From Lunularia cruciata (lineage: Eukaryota; Streptophyta; Marchantiopsida; Lunulariales; Lunulariaceae), in contig OX419758.1 in assembly GCA_948567375.1 (NCBI GenBank), positions 68,663,965 through 68,727,964 on the forward strand: DNA of 64,000 bases, given 5' to 3'. The notes under the pieces are model-generated. The model did no database searches. It was not told the DNA's origin and worked only from the letters and a program-made list of their open reading frames with translations. Shown piece after piece: positions 1 to 11,986 of the stretch (its first letter is position 1; every line of letters starts with the position of its first letter). Made by a program: the position numbers and the translations under genes.

Positions 1-257
1 GATCCGTGACAATGGTGGCTTTCCCTCCAATCAAGTAGTGTCTAAACTTCTTGAGACCAAAGATCATTGGCAACCCTTCTCTCTCCAAGACAGAGTAGTT
101 CTTTTCTGCTTAAACCATCTACCTACTAGCATAAGTTATTAGACGATCATGCACATCTTGGTCTAATTGACTAAGAGTGCATCCTATAGCTACATTAGAA
201 GCATCAATGTAGAGGATGAAAGGCTTACTCCAATCAGGTTTAGCAAGAATTGGAGCT
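1..257 (-). pseudogene. Element D: RNase H segment of pol
   Basis: Read on the minus strand, this segment encodes a typical gypsy RNase H stretch, with a 'LYIDASNVAIG'-type strand and the region around the HYL motif. It continues the D reverse transcriptase that stops at 21331 on the far side of C. The 5 bp GAGCT at 253-257 is the left target-site duplication of C and recurs at 21326-21330. The integrase expected downstream is outside the window. Confidence 0.75.
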
Positions 258-642
258 TGTGGTGCCCATATTTTTTGTTTTTTTTTAATAAAGAAGAAGA
301 AGTGTATAGAGAAGTCAGATTGCGCCTACATGGCCAAAGAAGGCAAAGAAAAGAGTCTTTGGGATGAAACCCGAAGTAAAGTGACTTTGGGTCATAAGGC
401 GGAGTACTCGGAAATACCTTGTCAGCATACAACCCAAAGTAAGGAGTCTTCGTATCGAGGGGAGCTCAACCCGAGGCGAAGTCGGTCTAACAACCTTTTG
501 TCGGGGCAAGAAATTCAAGAAGGGACCATTCAAAAACTGGCAACCCATATGCATGAAGTATGATTGACAGTGATAGGTGCATGAAGGAGGTGTGATTTCT
601 CGATAGAAACTCAAAGTGAAGAAAGACAAAGAAAGCGCAACT

Positions 643-652
643 CTATAAAAAT
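643..652 (+). promoter_or_regulatory. TATA-like box in C LTR
   Basis: CTATAAAAAT lies 385 bp from the LTR start. The same sequence occurs at nearly the same offset in G and both A LTRs. The LTR-borne coding tract begins about 20 bp downstream. Core promoter function is inferred. Confidence 0.55.
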
Positions 653-3600
653 TGAACTCGCAACAAAGCAATGTCGAGCAATTTTCCTTTGCCGTTGAGG
701 AGTCATCTTGCAAGTGATCGTGGGAAGGGAAATAGAGTGGGAGATGCGCTAGTGTGTAAGGGAGAAGTCGCAAGAGTGAAACCAAGCAACAGTGAGAAAG
801 CCGGAGAGATGGGAGGAGGAAAGAAGAACTCCAAATTTGCAATGAGAACTCATGCAATTTAGAGGTTAGATGTGATCGCGAGGATCAAAGTCTTGAGCCG
901 ACTTCAGATCACCTTCTTGGCGTGGAATTGGAACGTGAGTTTTCCAGGTTTCATGACAGAGATCATCAAGAGCAAGTGTCTCGATGGACCCAAGGAAGAA
1001 GGGAACAGAGGAAATCCAGCTCGCTGGACAGAGTCGGATTGGAAATTAGTACTTGAGAAGGAAGTAGGCTCGGAGTTGGGGGCCACGTTCTTGGGGAAGG
1101 GAGAGATAGCCCAAGAAACCCAAGAGGTGAGAGATGTATTCTAGTCAAAGCGGACAAAGAATGGGTACAAAGTAGAGAGTTACAAAGACCCTGTCAAGAG
1201 AGGAATTGTGAGTGCTCTGATGGCAATCCTGAAGCCGGAGAGAACAACATATGTGATGAAACACCAAGCGGTGTTCTTTCACAAATTGTTTGCAAGAGAA
1301 CCAATTAATTGGGCGAGGTGTTTCCATGAGAGAACACAAAAAATGGTGTGGAATCTGTGGGATAAATCACCTCCACATTACATCGTGCCGTTTGCAGCTC
1401 ATTTCTACCTTGGGTTGAATTTGCTGAACTTGGCGGAGCAAACTCAGATGGTGTTGCATTTCTATCCCAATTTGAGAAGGGAAGTCGATGTAGAGGAGCA
1501 GCAATACATCTTACAAATCAGAAGCACCAACGAGTACTATAAGAAGACAAGGAAGAATGTGGAAATCAAAGTGAGTACTCCAAAGTCAAAGAAGAGAAGT
1601 CGGCAAGGCAAAGCCAAAGATAAGACAAAACCTTACAAGACCAGAAGAGGAAACCCGAGGCAAGGCATGGTGGTGATTGAGTCAGAAGACAAGGACTTGG
1701 AAGGTGAAGCCGAGTGCAAGTCCAAAGATTCGGAACACAAGGAGGAACCCGAGCTAATGCTACAAAGTGGAAATACGAGTAGTGATAGCAATGAGGGTGG
1801 AGAAATAACATCAGGGCCAGCTGCTGCAGAGAAGGAAGAAGAAGTGTAGGCAGAAATCGAAGCCAAGGACAACACAAAGCTGGAAGATGAAGTACACGAG
1901 GCAGAAGAGAAAAACATCGCAATATAGAGGAGAGTGTGCTCAAGACGCAAGGCAAAGTGTGATGCAGGTCCGAGTAACATGAGAGAAGAAGGGAATGAAA
2001 GCTCGAGAAGCGAGGCGTCAGTTCCGATACAAAGACTGTAGAGAAGAAGGTGAGTATTGGATGAAAAAAAAGTGAGAAGAGAAATTGCTATGCAAGAAGA
2101 GGTAAACCCGAGTGATGGAGTCAAGTACCTACGGGAGGTGGTGTGTCCATTGTTGGTGAAATTGGAGCACAAGAAGAAGGAGATGCAGTTAACTTGTCTA
2201 GAGGTGAAGACTGTCTTGCAGGTGTTATCAAGATTAGAAGAAGAGAACTCGGAGTTGAAGAAGAGTATAACCCAAGGTGAGGAGGAAAGTAAAATAATGC
2301 AAGTGGAGGCAGTGGTGAAGACTCAGGTAATTGAAGACCTGAAGAGAGAAGTGAGTTATCAAGAAGATCTTGTTAAGAAGAGTGACATAGCAAGAGAAAG
2401 GCAAGTAGCAGAATATGAAATCTTGAAGCAGCATTTTGCTGATTCAAGAGTAGAACTTATCCATGCTATGGTGAGAGTAGCAACGAAGGATCAAGAGCTC
2501 GATAGGGTGTGTGACAACCCGGCAAATATCACTTTTGCGGTAATCGGGTAAGTAAAGTTCGTTCCCGTAGAGATATGATCCAAAATTGGTCAAATACGAA
2601 GTCAAAAGTCATAATTGCAGTTCTTCTTGATGGCTTCTTTAATCTCTCAGGTAGAAACTACACCCAGAAGAGAGTAACAAGCTCACAATCTTGACAACTT
2701 GTCACGAATTCGCACACATAATCACAACATAGTCAATTTTGTCCAAACAACTCTTGATTGTGATGATTCAGATTCTCTCGAAGACGGCACTTCACTGCGA
2801 AGAACAATTTTGACTCAGAATTGTGTTCCACCCCTCCACTGAAGGCACAACTTCCTTGATCAAAATTGCTTCACACCAACTTCGTGCTACAATCACAAAT
2901 GCAGAATACTAACAACACTACAATTCCTCTCAGACCTGTCAAGGCATTGCTCCGATGCACTTCACTTAGGATCAAACACACAAAATGAAGATCAAGGCTG
3001 TAGACCCCAACATCCACAAACACACTGACTTGCTCTTCGGAATTCTCCACACTCACAAACAAAAACACGAAATTGACAATCGGAATTAAGCTTAAGCGAC
3101 GAGTACTGAAAACATCACTTCTATACTTTATCTATCTTTAGAAAGATGAATACTGAATAACATCGTACTGTGAATGCTTCACTTAAATACTGAAGCAAAT
3201 GGCAGATTTGCCTACCTAGGCACCGCTTCCTAACATCGCTTCCTACTCACAGATCCCAAGGGACAATCTACCTCTTCATATCTGCTCTTTCCTATCTCAA
3301 AATCGACTTTTATCCCGATTCGATGTCTACCTCATCATCGGCTTCCAAACCCGATGATCTTCTTACTACTTCACCTTCTTTGGGTATGACTGATTCTACT
3401 AATTTCTTCACAACTTCTACAACTTCTACACTAGGAACTACAATTGAGCTCATGGGTAATCCATCTACACTCTTATTTCCCGACCCACTCTTCTCTAAAG
3501 TGTCAATTCTCAAGTCCGATGACACCTGACTTCCTACTTCTACGACATCGGGTTTCTTCTCCACTGTCACACTATTCCAAATTTTCTCCAATTCCAAATT

Positions 3601-4454
3601 CCTTCAGCCTCCGTGCTTAGAATTGCTTGTAATCTCCCAGCAAGGTCCCCTACTGAATCTGTGACAACCCGGCAAATATCACTTTTGCGGTAATCGGGTA
3701 AGTAAAGTTCGTTCCCGCAGAGATACGAGTCAGAAATGTCCAAATACAAAGCAAAGTAACAATTTCAGTTCTTCTTGAGTTCTTCTTTAGTCTCTCAGGT
3801 AGAAACCACACCTAGAAGAGAGTAACAAGCACTAACTTGCAGTCTTGTCGCAAATTAACACTCCAAAATCACAACTCCATCAATTATTTCCAAACAATCT
3901 TGATTTGTGATGATTCAGGCTCTCCTGAAAACGACACTTCACTGCAAAACAACTTCACCTCAGAATTGTGTTCCACCCTTCCACTGAAGGCACAACTTCC
4001 TCGATCAAAATTGCTTCACATCAACTTCGCACTGCACTCACAAATGCAGAATACTACCAACACTACAATTCCTCTCAGATCTGTCAAGGCATTGCTTCGA
4101 TTGCACTTCACTCAGGATCAAACACACAGAATGAAGATCAAGGCTGTGGAATCCAACATCCAACAAGCACTCTGACTTGCACTTCAAATTTCTCCAAACA
4201 TTCACAAACACAATTGCAAAGTTGATACTCGGAATCAAGCTTAAGCGACGAGCACTGCTTCACAGTACTTCGCTTTATCTATTCTCAAAAATAATGAGCA
4301 CTGAACAACAATTTCCTGCGAATGCCACTCTTAAGTAGTGAAGCAATCGACAGTTCTAACAACTATACCGTTTCTACAACAACTGTTCTAACCTGCAGAT
4401 CCGAAATGACAATGCACCTCTTCATATCTGCCCCTTCAAATCTCAAATCGGTTA

Positions 4455-7081
4455 CTAATCCGATCCGATGTCTACTTCTTCTTCAGCTTTCAACCCTGAA
4501 CCCGAAGTAATCTTACTTCCTACTATTCTGTCCTCGGGTTTCACAACTCTTACATCTTCTACCAGATCCAGCAATTCTCTTTCTTGATCTGAAATTCCAC
4601 TAGCAGGTAATCTATCCAGCTCTTCATCTTTCGACCCACTCTTCTCTACTGTTCTTGAGACCAACTCCGAAGACATTTGGATCCCGATGTTATCTACGTC
4701 GGGTTTTGCTTTAACATCCTGCCGAAGCTTTTCTAACTCTATTCTTACTAAGTCTAATCTAATGCGATATTGTCTTCTACTTCTAAGATCTTCCTATCTA
4801 CGCGAGTTCTCAACTTAATCAACAAGGCATTCAGATCTGTATCTTTCGCTTGCCTTTGCCTTGTCTCCTGCACTAACAGCTTCAACTCGTGCAGACGTGT
4901 TTCTTCAATTCGAACGCTGGCCTCTGTACTTAGCATCGTGTTTACTCTGAGGACTATCTCCTGCAATGGCTCTAATCTTGTCTTCCTTTCTCGTTCCCGA
5001 TCTGCAAGCCATTCCTCTCTGTACATCGCCAACTCTTCTTCAAATTCGGCCTTCACCGTGTCCTTCTCTTTCTCCTTCTGTGCAACCTTTTCTTCCTGAT
5101 TACAAAGTAAGTCTCGTAATCTCTCTTCTTCTCCATATCTCGCAGCCAACTCTCGCTGCCAGAGTTGCTTCTTCTCCTCCATACTCTCCATCACTTGATC
5201 AAGCTCTTGAACCTTCAATGCTACTCTCGCCATAGCATGGATGAGCTCTACTCTTGAATCAGCAAACTGCTGCTTCAAGATTTCAAATTCAGCTACTTGT
5301 CACTCCCTTACGACATCACTCTTCCTCGCAAGATCCTCTCGATAGCTCAATTCTCTCCTCAGGTCTTCGATTACCTGACTTCTCTCCACTGCTTCCAATT
5401 GCAGTACTTCTCTCCCCTTCTCACCTCGGGTCAAACTCTTCTTCAACTCCAAGTTTTCTTCTTCTAATCTTGCCAACACCTGCAATACAGTCTTTACCTC
5501 TGGACAAGTCGACTGCATCTCTTTCTTCTTATGTTCTAACTTTACTAACAACGGACACACCACTTCTCGCAGGTACTCCACTCCATCACTCGGGATTACT
5601 TCTTCTTGTGCGGCTACTTCTCTTTGTACTTTGTGTTCATCCGATACTTGCCTTCTTCTCTGCAGTCTTCATATCGGAATTGATGCTTCACTGCCCGAGC
5701 TTCCTTCTACTTCTTCTGTCACTCTACTCGGTCCCGCTTCCCCCTTCGCCTTTCGTCTCGAGCGAATTCCTCGCTGTACTGCGATCTTCTTCTCCTTGAG
5801 CACCGGTACTTCGTCTTCCAGCGCTGCATTGTCTTTGGCTTTTACCTCGGCTTGAATTTCTTCTTCGTATTCTTTAGGCGTTGGTGCCGAGGTCATTTCT
5901 CCACCGACTTCACTATCACTGCTTGTATCTCCACTCTGCAGTGTCAGCTCAGGTTCCTCCTCACGTTCCGAGTCCTCTGTCTTGAGCTCAACTTCGCCTT
6001 CTGAGTCTTCATCTTCTGACTCAATCACCACCATTCCTCGCCTCGGGTTATTTTTCTGCATCTTCTGAGGTTTCTTGTTTTCTTCGGCGTCTGCTTGCCG
6101 AGTTCTCTTCTTTGTCGGGGTACTTTCAACGACCTCCACGTTCTTCCCTGTCTTCGAGTAGTAATCGTCTGTGCTCCGGATTTGGAGAATGTATTGCTGC
6201 TCCTCCGCATCGACTTCCTTTCGCACATCCGGATGGAAGTGTGACACCATCCGATTCCGCTCCGCCGAGTTCAGCAAATTGAGCCCGAGATAGAAATGCG
6301 CTGCAAACGGCACAATATAATGTGGAGGGGACTTATCTCGCAGATTCCACACCATCTGCCTTGTTCTCCCGTGAAAACACCTTGCCCAATTAATTGGTTC
6401 TCCTGCAAACAATTTGTGAAAGAACACCGCTTGGTGTTTCATCACATAGGTAGTTCTCTCCGGCTTCAGGATTGCCATCAAAGCACTCACAATTCCTCTC
6501 TTGACAGGGTCTTTGTAACTTTCTACCTTGTACCCATTCTTCGTTCTCTTCGACGAGAAGGCATCTCTCACCTCCTGAGTTTCTTGGGCTATCTCCCCTT
6601 TCCCCAAGAACGTGGCCCCCTGCTCCGAGCCTGCCTCCTTCCCGAGTACGAGTCTCCAATCCGACTCTGTCCAGCGAGCCGGATTTCCTCTCTTCCCTTC
6701 TTCCTCGGGACCATCGAGACATCTACTCTCGATGATTTCTGTCATGAATCCTGGAAAACTTATGTTCCAATTCCATGCCAGAAAGGTGATCCGAAGTCGG
6801 CTCAAGACTTCGATCCTCGCTACTACATCTAATCTCCGAATTGCATGATTTCTCACTACAAATTCGGAGTTCTTCTTTCCTCCTCCCATCTCTTCTGCTT
6901 TCTTTCGGTGTCTTGATTTCGCTCTCTCGACTTCTCCCTTACACACTAACCCAAGGCCAACCCTATGTCCCTTTCCCCGATCACCTGCAAGACGACTCCT
7001 CAACGGCGAAGGAAAATTGTTCGACATTTTGTCGTTGCAGTTTTGATTTTTATAGAGTTGCACTTCTTCGTCTTTCGTCAC
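4455..7081 (-). pseudogene. LTR-borne coding tract in A 3' LTR
   Basis: The first open stretch (5669-7081) encodes 470 residues from MTKDEEVQLYKN. After a basic N-terminus comes a domain of about 220 residues rich in W, F and Y (FLAWNWNISFPGFM, GNPARWTESDW, INWARCFHGRTRQMVWNL, YIVPFAAHFYLGLNLL). A Lys-rich then strongly acidic linker (ESEDEDSEGE) follows. Coil-forming coding in the same orientation continues to about 4455 (LVKLEHKKKEMQ, LEEENLELKKS, RLHELKLLVQETRQ). Nothing resembles gag, protease, RT or integrase. The pattern 'LKPERTTYVMKHQAVFFHKL' faintly recalls the 'putative plant transposon protein' domain known from plant databases, but that is only an impression. The whole tract is broken in a few places. 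Confidence 0.75.
7046..7055 (-). promoter_or_regulatory. TATA-like box in A 3' LTR
   Basis: CTATAAAAAT on the minus strand, 388 bp from the LTR start, identical in sequence and offset to the 5' LTR copy. Promoter role inferred. Confidence 0.55.
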
Positions 7082-7408
7082 TTCGAGTTTCTACCAAGAA
7101 ATCACACCTCTTGCATGCACCCGTTACTGTCGCCTCACCTTCACGCGTATGAGCCGCCAATTTTGAAACCGCCCCTTCTTGAATTTCTCACCCCGATGAA
7201 AGGTTGTTAGACTGTCTCTGCCTTGGGTTGAGCTCCCCTCCCCGATCCAAAGACAATTTACTTCGTATCGTTTGCTGACACGGCATTTCAGAGTACTTCG
7301 CCTTATGACCCGAGGTCACTTTACTTCGGGTTTCACCCCAAAGACAGTTTTCGTCGTCTTCTTCGGCCAACCAGGCGCAATCTGACTTCTCTATACACTT
7401 CTTCGGCT

Positions 7409-8401
7409 TTATTTTGAAAAAAACAAAAAATGTGGGCACCACATACCCCCTCCCTCAAATGTGAGCGTCCCCGCAAACATAGACCTCGGTGTTTTAGAAA
7501 CTTCCGAGTCTATGGTCCAATATCTCCGAACTCTCCACCCGTTTACTTGAGTGGCAAAAGGATTACCTTCCAAATCGACGAGTTGCAGGGATCCATTTTC
7601 GTAAAGATGACGAACTCGATAGGGACCCATCCATCGCAAATGCAACTTGCCTGGAAAAAGTATTCGGCGATTATCATATAACAAAACCAAATCCTCTTCT
7701 CGTACAGTCACAGGCTTGATTCTCTGATCGTGCCTGAATTTCCGCTGTGCTTGTACTTCTTTCGTGGTTTGCATTGCATCGTCTCTTTTCTCTTGTAACC
7801 ACATCAGTTGTTGAATCCGAAGATCCTGACTTTCCTCTTCCGAAATTCGTTCTTCGCACAGGACTCGATAAGTTGGGACTTCAAATTCAACTGGCAGTAT
7901 GGGGTGCAAGCCATATGTCAAGAAGTATGGAGTTTGTTTGGTTGTAATCTTCTCTGTTGTCCGATAGGCCCATAACGCGGCTGGTAATTTTGTATACCAG
8001 TCATAGGCATAATTGGCTGTCACCTTATTCAAAATTTTACAAAGTAACCCATTCGCTTTTTCCGTTAAGCCATTCGCTTTTGGGTTATAAGGAGTCGTCT
8101 TCCGATGTTTAATCTGAAAATACTTGGTTAACTCTTCCATTACAGAGTTCAAAAAATGTGTTCCTCGGTCACTGACCAATTCCAGAGGACACCCATATCG
8201 GGAGATGATGTTTCGAAAGAAAAATTCTGCCACAATTTTAGCATCGTCTCTGCGAGTTGCTTCCGCTTCAACCATCTTGGTAGCGTAATCAGTGCAAACC
8301 AAAATATATCGCTTTCTTGTGACTCGGGTTACTAGTTGAATGGGACCCACAAAATCAATACCCCATTTCTCAAAGGGGGCCAAAGGCAAAATTGGTTTCA
8401 A
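7409..8401 (-). CDS. Element A: integrase core and C-terminal part
   Basis: This 330-residue stretch carries the integrase catalytic fold: WGIDFVGPI with the first acidic strand, VSDRGTHFLNSVM with the second, and the TPYNPKANG helix region. The usual 'ALWAYRTTEKITTKQTPY' segment and a basic C-terminal domain (LPGKLHLRWMGPYRV-like) follow. It continues the pol coding of 8405-11902. The protein would insert the element's cDNA into the genome. The frame ends just inside the 3' LTR, after crossing the polypurine tract. No chromodomain is seen, unlike in J. Confidence 0.88.
   Translation of the reverse strand: MKPILPLAPFEKWGIDFVGPIQLVTRVTRKRYILVCTDYATKMVEAEATRRDDAKIVAEFFFRNIISRYGCPLELVSDRGTHFLNSVMEELTKYFQIKHRKTTPYNPKANGLTEKANGLLCKILNKVTANYAYDWYTKLPAALWAYRTTEKITTKQTPYFLTYGLHPILPVEFEVPTYRVLCEERISEEESQDLRIQQLMWLQEKRDDAMQTTKEVQAQRKFRHDQRIKPVTVREEDLVLLYDNRRILFPGKLHLRWMGPYRVRHLYENGSLQLVDLEGNPFATQVNGWRVRRYWTIDSEVSKTPRSMFAGTLTFEGGGMWCPHFLFFSK
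7445..7459 (-). other. 3' polypurine tract of A
   Basis: On the minus strand, a purine run containing GAGGGAGGGGGT lies two bases before the 3' LTR start (TGTGGTGCCC). This is the expected site of plus-strand DNA priming in LTR retrotransposons. The integrase reading frame passes through it into the LTR. Confidence 0.85.
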
Positions 8402-8404
8402 AGG

Positions 8405-11400
8405 TCATTGAGAAGTGGCCGTCGGCTTCCCCGTTCTCTGACACGCATCAAAGCTTCGAATATGAGCATGTACATCTTTGTACATTGTAGGCCACCAATA
8501 CCCTGCCGAAAGAATTTTCTTTACAGTATTCTTCAGAGCATAGTGTCCTCCCGATGCCTCGGAGTGTAAAGATTCAATTACTCCTCCTACTTCATATGAC
8601 TCCAAGCATCGCCGAAGTACTTCATCTTCGCCCATCTTAAATAAAATGCTGTGTTTAAGCTGGTACGGCCCCATTTTCCGGAGAAAGACTGCCCGCTGTT
8701 CCGGATCCATCCCCTCAGGACAATGGAGAGTATTCAGATAATTATATTCATCTGCATACCTTGTACTTCTCATTGCTGATAAGTGATACAACTCTTCATC
8801 AGGGAACCAATCGTCAATTTCCCACTCCTGGTCTTGAGTGTCTAACCTGGACAGGAAATCCGCATTCGAATGCGAAGCTCCCTCCCTTACTTGTACAGTA
8901 TACGTGAACTCTTGTAATAACAAGATCCATCTTGCAATTTTTCCCGATAAATCTGCCTTCTTGACCAGATGTTGCAATGCATAATGGTCAACATAGAAGA
9001 CAAACTCATACCCCAACAAATAATGCCAAAATTTCTTGCAGGCATACACCATTCCGAGTGCTTCTCTTTCCGTCGTTGAATAATTCTTTTCAGAAACTGA
9101 AAGTTGTCGGCTGGCGTAATACACCGGGTAATCTTTCTTCTTCTCGTCCTTTTGACTTAAGACAACCCCGATGGCCATGGACAAAGTATCCACATACACA
9201 TGAAAAGGGACGTCCCAATTCGGGGCCCTCATGACTGGTGCTTCAACCAGTTTCTTCTTCAACACCTGGAAGGCTTCTTCTTGATGTGCTTCCCATAGAT
9301 AGTCTTCGGATTTCTTCAGAAGCTTTGTAAGTGGTGCAGCAAGCACTGCATAGTTTGACACGAAGTGTCTGTAATATCCGACATGTCCCAAGAAGGCTCT
9401 CAGCTCCCAAATGTTCTTCGGGGATTCCAAAGCTGCGATTATTTTAACCTTCTCAACATCGACTTCAATACCTCGGCTTGACACCCGATGCCCCAGAAGA
9501 ATTCCCTCCTTCATTGCGAAGAAGCATTTCTCCGGGTGTAATGACAAGCCGGCAAAACGACACCTTTCAAACATTTGGCGAAGGTAATCTCTATGTACAT
9601 CCCGTCGTCCAAACACACAAAAGTCATCAATAAAAACTTCGACAAATTTACGCAGGAAATCTTTAAAGATCGAATTCATCATCCACTGGAAAGTAGCGGT
9701 AGCATTACACAACCCAAAGGGCATTTGATTGTAAGCAAAAGTGCCCCAATCGGTCGTGAATGTAGTTTTATCCTTGTCTTCTTCCCGAATAGATACTTGA
9801 TTGTACCCTGAAAATCCATCGAGAAAACTATAACAATGATGCCCAGCCACCTGGTCTAAGATTGTATCGGTAAAAGGCAAGGGATGATGATCTTTCCTTG
9901 TGACTGCGTTCAATTTTTGAAAGTCTTGGCACACTCGGATCTTCCCTGTTTTCTTCTTTGGGACAATGACAATGGGGGAGACCCATTCACTGCTTAAGAC
10001 AGGGAAGATGATTCCGGCCCCTAAGTACTTATCGATTTCATCTTTTACCAAGAGCGAGTACTTCGGGTTCAAGCGGTATTGTCGCTGCCGAACCGGAACT
10101 GCACCTTCAATCAAATCAATCCGGTGTTCTCCAAATTCTTGTGGAATACCCGGCATTTGATCAATCGACCAGGCAAATACATCCTGGAATTCTATAAACA
10201 GGGCAGTGTATCCTGCCAACTCCTCCGAAGTAACTGTCTTCGAGATTTTTAAAATTTTTCCTTCAGTGACTAACACCTCTTGACAGTCATCGGGGTTGAT
10301 GACTCCTTCAACGTGGCTTACTCGGCTTATCCCGAGGCGAGCGGCCATCAAACCCCCTCCCTCCAAGTCAGGTTCACCCGAGGCGAGGTCATATGGATCT
10401 TCGTCGTCAACCTCTACCTCGTAGCATTCCAAGTAATTAACTTGGACTTCTTCTTCGGATTCGTCTGAAGACGAAGACAATGAATCTTCGGACTCGTCCT
10501 CCTCTTCTGACAAACTTGTTTCCCCGAGATGGGGAACCTTCGTCCAACTCACAGTCACCAGCTTCTGATCCTTGGACGAAATGTCCTTGAATCTTAACTT
10601 CTGCTGATGCCAATCTACTACAACTTGGGCACTATACAACCAGGGTCTGCCGATCAACAGAGGGTAACCAGTTTTTGTCACTGGCTGCAACACGATGTAA
10701 TTCAACTTGAAGGGTACCCCTCCAATGATCGTGGTAATGTTCGACAGCATGCCCAAGGGCCGTCTCCTGGTTTGGTCTGCGAACTTCACAACTCGGGGTG
10801 TTGGTTCAAACGTATGATACCCGAGTTGATTTGCAGTATCTTCGGTCATGACATTCACACCGGACCCAGAGTCAATGGGTATCGATGTGATCATGCAACC
10901 TGCAATCTCCGCGTCTACCTCGGGAGATCCCAAATCTTCTTGTTCAATACGATAAATAGCAGGCAGGTCCTTCTTTGACATCAACCTCACCTTCTTGAGG
11001 GCCGAGTTAAGCTGTCTCTTGTACAGCTTGTTATCTTCCCACAATTGCTTAAATGTAACATTGGCATTTGTGGTGGCCAAGTCGGCTATAATATCATATT
11101 GGGGAACTCCTCCCAATTTGACCGTCTTCGTCTTCGGCTTTGAGTCCGAGGACTCTCCATGCTCCCTTTTGACGTCGGGACGCTTCAAAATGGTGATGGG
11201 CTTGCTGATGGCCTTAACTCGAGCTTCCTCGGGTTGGCCTACCTCGGCTTGAATCAGACCCTTTACTTCGGATTGGATGTCCGCCGGAAAAATTGGAGAC
11301 TTCGTCTTTGTCTCTTCTTCCAAACTTAGTTCCCGAGTCCTGAGTAATGCCTCCGTTAATTCTTTCTGCAAGGCTTTAGCTTTAGCTTTTGCAAGGATCT

Positions 11401-11902
11401 TTTCCTCCTTGGCCAAAAGAATTGCTTTTGGGCACTGTCTCTTTGCCTTTCGGGAAGACGACGAGGTCATACTCAGTTCTTTGGGATCACGCTTCTTCTT
11501 GGTGGAGCGTGTCTCAACTTTCAAAATTTCAAGGTCTGGCCATTCTCCTTCTGAGGCCGGACTCCCTTCGTGAGGTCTTTCTTCCTCAAGAGTTATACAA
11601 TTCACATTCGTATCCCCCTTCGGCTGAAGTGCTGCACGCTCAGCGGGGGTCTGTACATATTTTACAAGAGGCTTCGGGTTCAGCGGGTGAGGGCATTGGT
11701 TGCCCGTATGCCCCGATCCTTTACAATTTCCACACAGGGGAATGTACCCAATTTGCCTTCTTGGCTCGGGACAATTTGGAGACCAATGTCCCATCGAGCC
11801 ACATTTATAACATGCTCCGGGCGCAACATTCTGAGGGCGATTTTGGTTGCTCATCGGTGGTCTTCGTGCATGAGCATTGGGGTTATACTCCCTGGGTCCC
11901 AA
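8405..11902 (-). CDS. Element A: gag tail, protease, reverse transcriptase, RNase H, integrase zinc domain
   Basis: This open stretch of 1165 residues encodes most of pol. In order: two CCHC knuckles (CYKCGSMGHWSPNC, CGNCKGSGHTGNQC), a Lys/Glu-rich spacer, a retropepsin (IPIDSGSGVNVM near 10870; LLIGRPWL), an acidic linker, and reverse transcriptase (RVCQDFQKLNAVT, LDGFSGYNQV, MPFGLCNATATF, FIDDFCVFG near 9630, LGHVGYYRHF). RNase H follows (VYVDTLSMAIGVVLSQ, TTEREALGMVYA), then the start of integrase with its His/Cys zinc domain (GGHYALKNT...). It would process Gag-Pol and copy RNA into DNA. It lies between gag (11987-13525) and the integrase core (7409-8401). Confidence 0.93.
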   Translation of the reverse strand: MGPREYNPNAHARRPPMSNQNRPQNVAPGACYKCGSMGHWSPNCPEPRRQIGYIPLCGNCKGSGHTGNQCPHPLNPKPLVKYVQTPAERAALQPKGDTNVNCITLEEERPHEGSPASEGEWPDLEILKVETRSTKKKRDPKELSMTSSSSRKAKRQCPKAILLAKEEKILAKAKAKALQKELTEALLRTRELSLEEETKTKSPIFPADIQSEVKGLIQAEVGQPEEARVKAISKPITILKRPDVKREHGESSDSKPKTKTVKLGGVPQYDIIADLATTNANVTFKQLWEDNKLYKRQLNSALKKVRLMSKKDLPAIYRIEQEDLGSPEVDAEIAGCMITSIPIDSGSGVNVMTEDTANQLGYHTFEPTPRVVKFADQTRRRPLGMLSNITTIIGGVPFKLNYIVLQPVTKTGYPLLIGRPWLYSAQVVVDWHQQKLRFKDISSKDQKLVTVSWTKVPHLGETSLSEEEDESEDSLSSSSDESEEEVQVNYLECYEVEVDDEDPYDLASGEPDLEGGGLMAARLGISRVSHVEGVINPDDCQEVLVTEGKILKISKTVTSEELAGYTALFIEFQDVFAWSIDQMPGIPQEFGEHRIDLIEGAVPVRQRQYRLNPKYSLLVKDEIDKYLGAGIIFPVLSSEWVSPIVIVPKKKTGKIRVCQDFQKLNAVTRKDHHPLPFTDTILDQVAGHHCYSFLDGFSGYNQVSIREEDKDKTTFTTDWGTFAYNQMPFGLCNATATFQWMMNSIFKDFLRKFVEVFIDDFCVFGRRDVHRDYLRQMFERCRFAGLSLHPEKCFFAMKEGILLGHRVSSRGIEVDVEKVKIIAALESPKNIWELRAFLGHVGYYRHFVSNYAVLAAPLTKLLKKSEDYLWEAHQEEAFQVLKKKLVEAPVMRAPNWDVPFHVYVDTLSMAIGVVLSQKDEKKKDYPVYYASRQLSVSEKNYSTTEREALGMVYACKKFWHYLLGYEFVFYVDHYALQHLVKKADLSGKIARWILLLQEFTYTVQVREGASHSNADFLSRLDTQDQEWEIDDWFPDEELYHLSAMRSTRYADEYNYLNTLHCPEGMDPEQRAVFLRKMGPYQLKHSILFKMGEDEVLRRCLESYEVGGVIESLHSEASGGHYALKNTVKKILSAGYWWPTMYKDVHAHIRSFDACQRTGKPTATSQ
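10352..10363 (-). other. Internal copy of the polypurine tract in A
   Basis: The minus strand reads GAGGGAGGGGGT, the same 12 bases as in the 3' polypurine tract at 7445-7456. It lies between protease and RT, about 170 bp from the exact centre of the element. It could act as a central priming site, or be a coincidence of the coded Leu-Glu-Gly-Gly-Gly. Confidence 0.45.
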
Positions 11903-11986
11903 CCTCGGACCTTGATATGATGTGCTCGGTTGAGGCTATACCTCCTGAGTTTGATACACCGCCTCTTCGTCATCGTCTTGGTCCCA

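Larger units (their letters stand above)
3660..7443 (-). repeat. 3' LTR of A
   Basis: Read on the minus strand, it runs from TGTGGTGCCCACA at 7443 to GGGTTGTCACA at 3660. It holds the better preserved copy of the LTR-borne coding tract and a TATA-like box. Its left flank GAATC matches the right flank of the 5' LTR. Confidence 0.95.
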
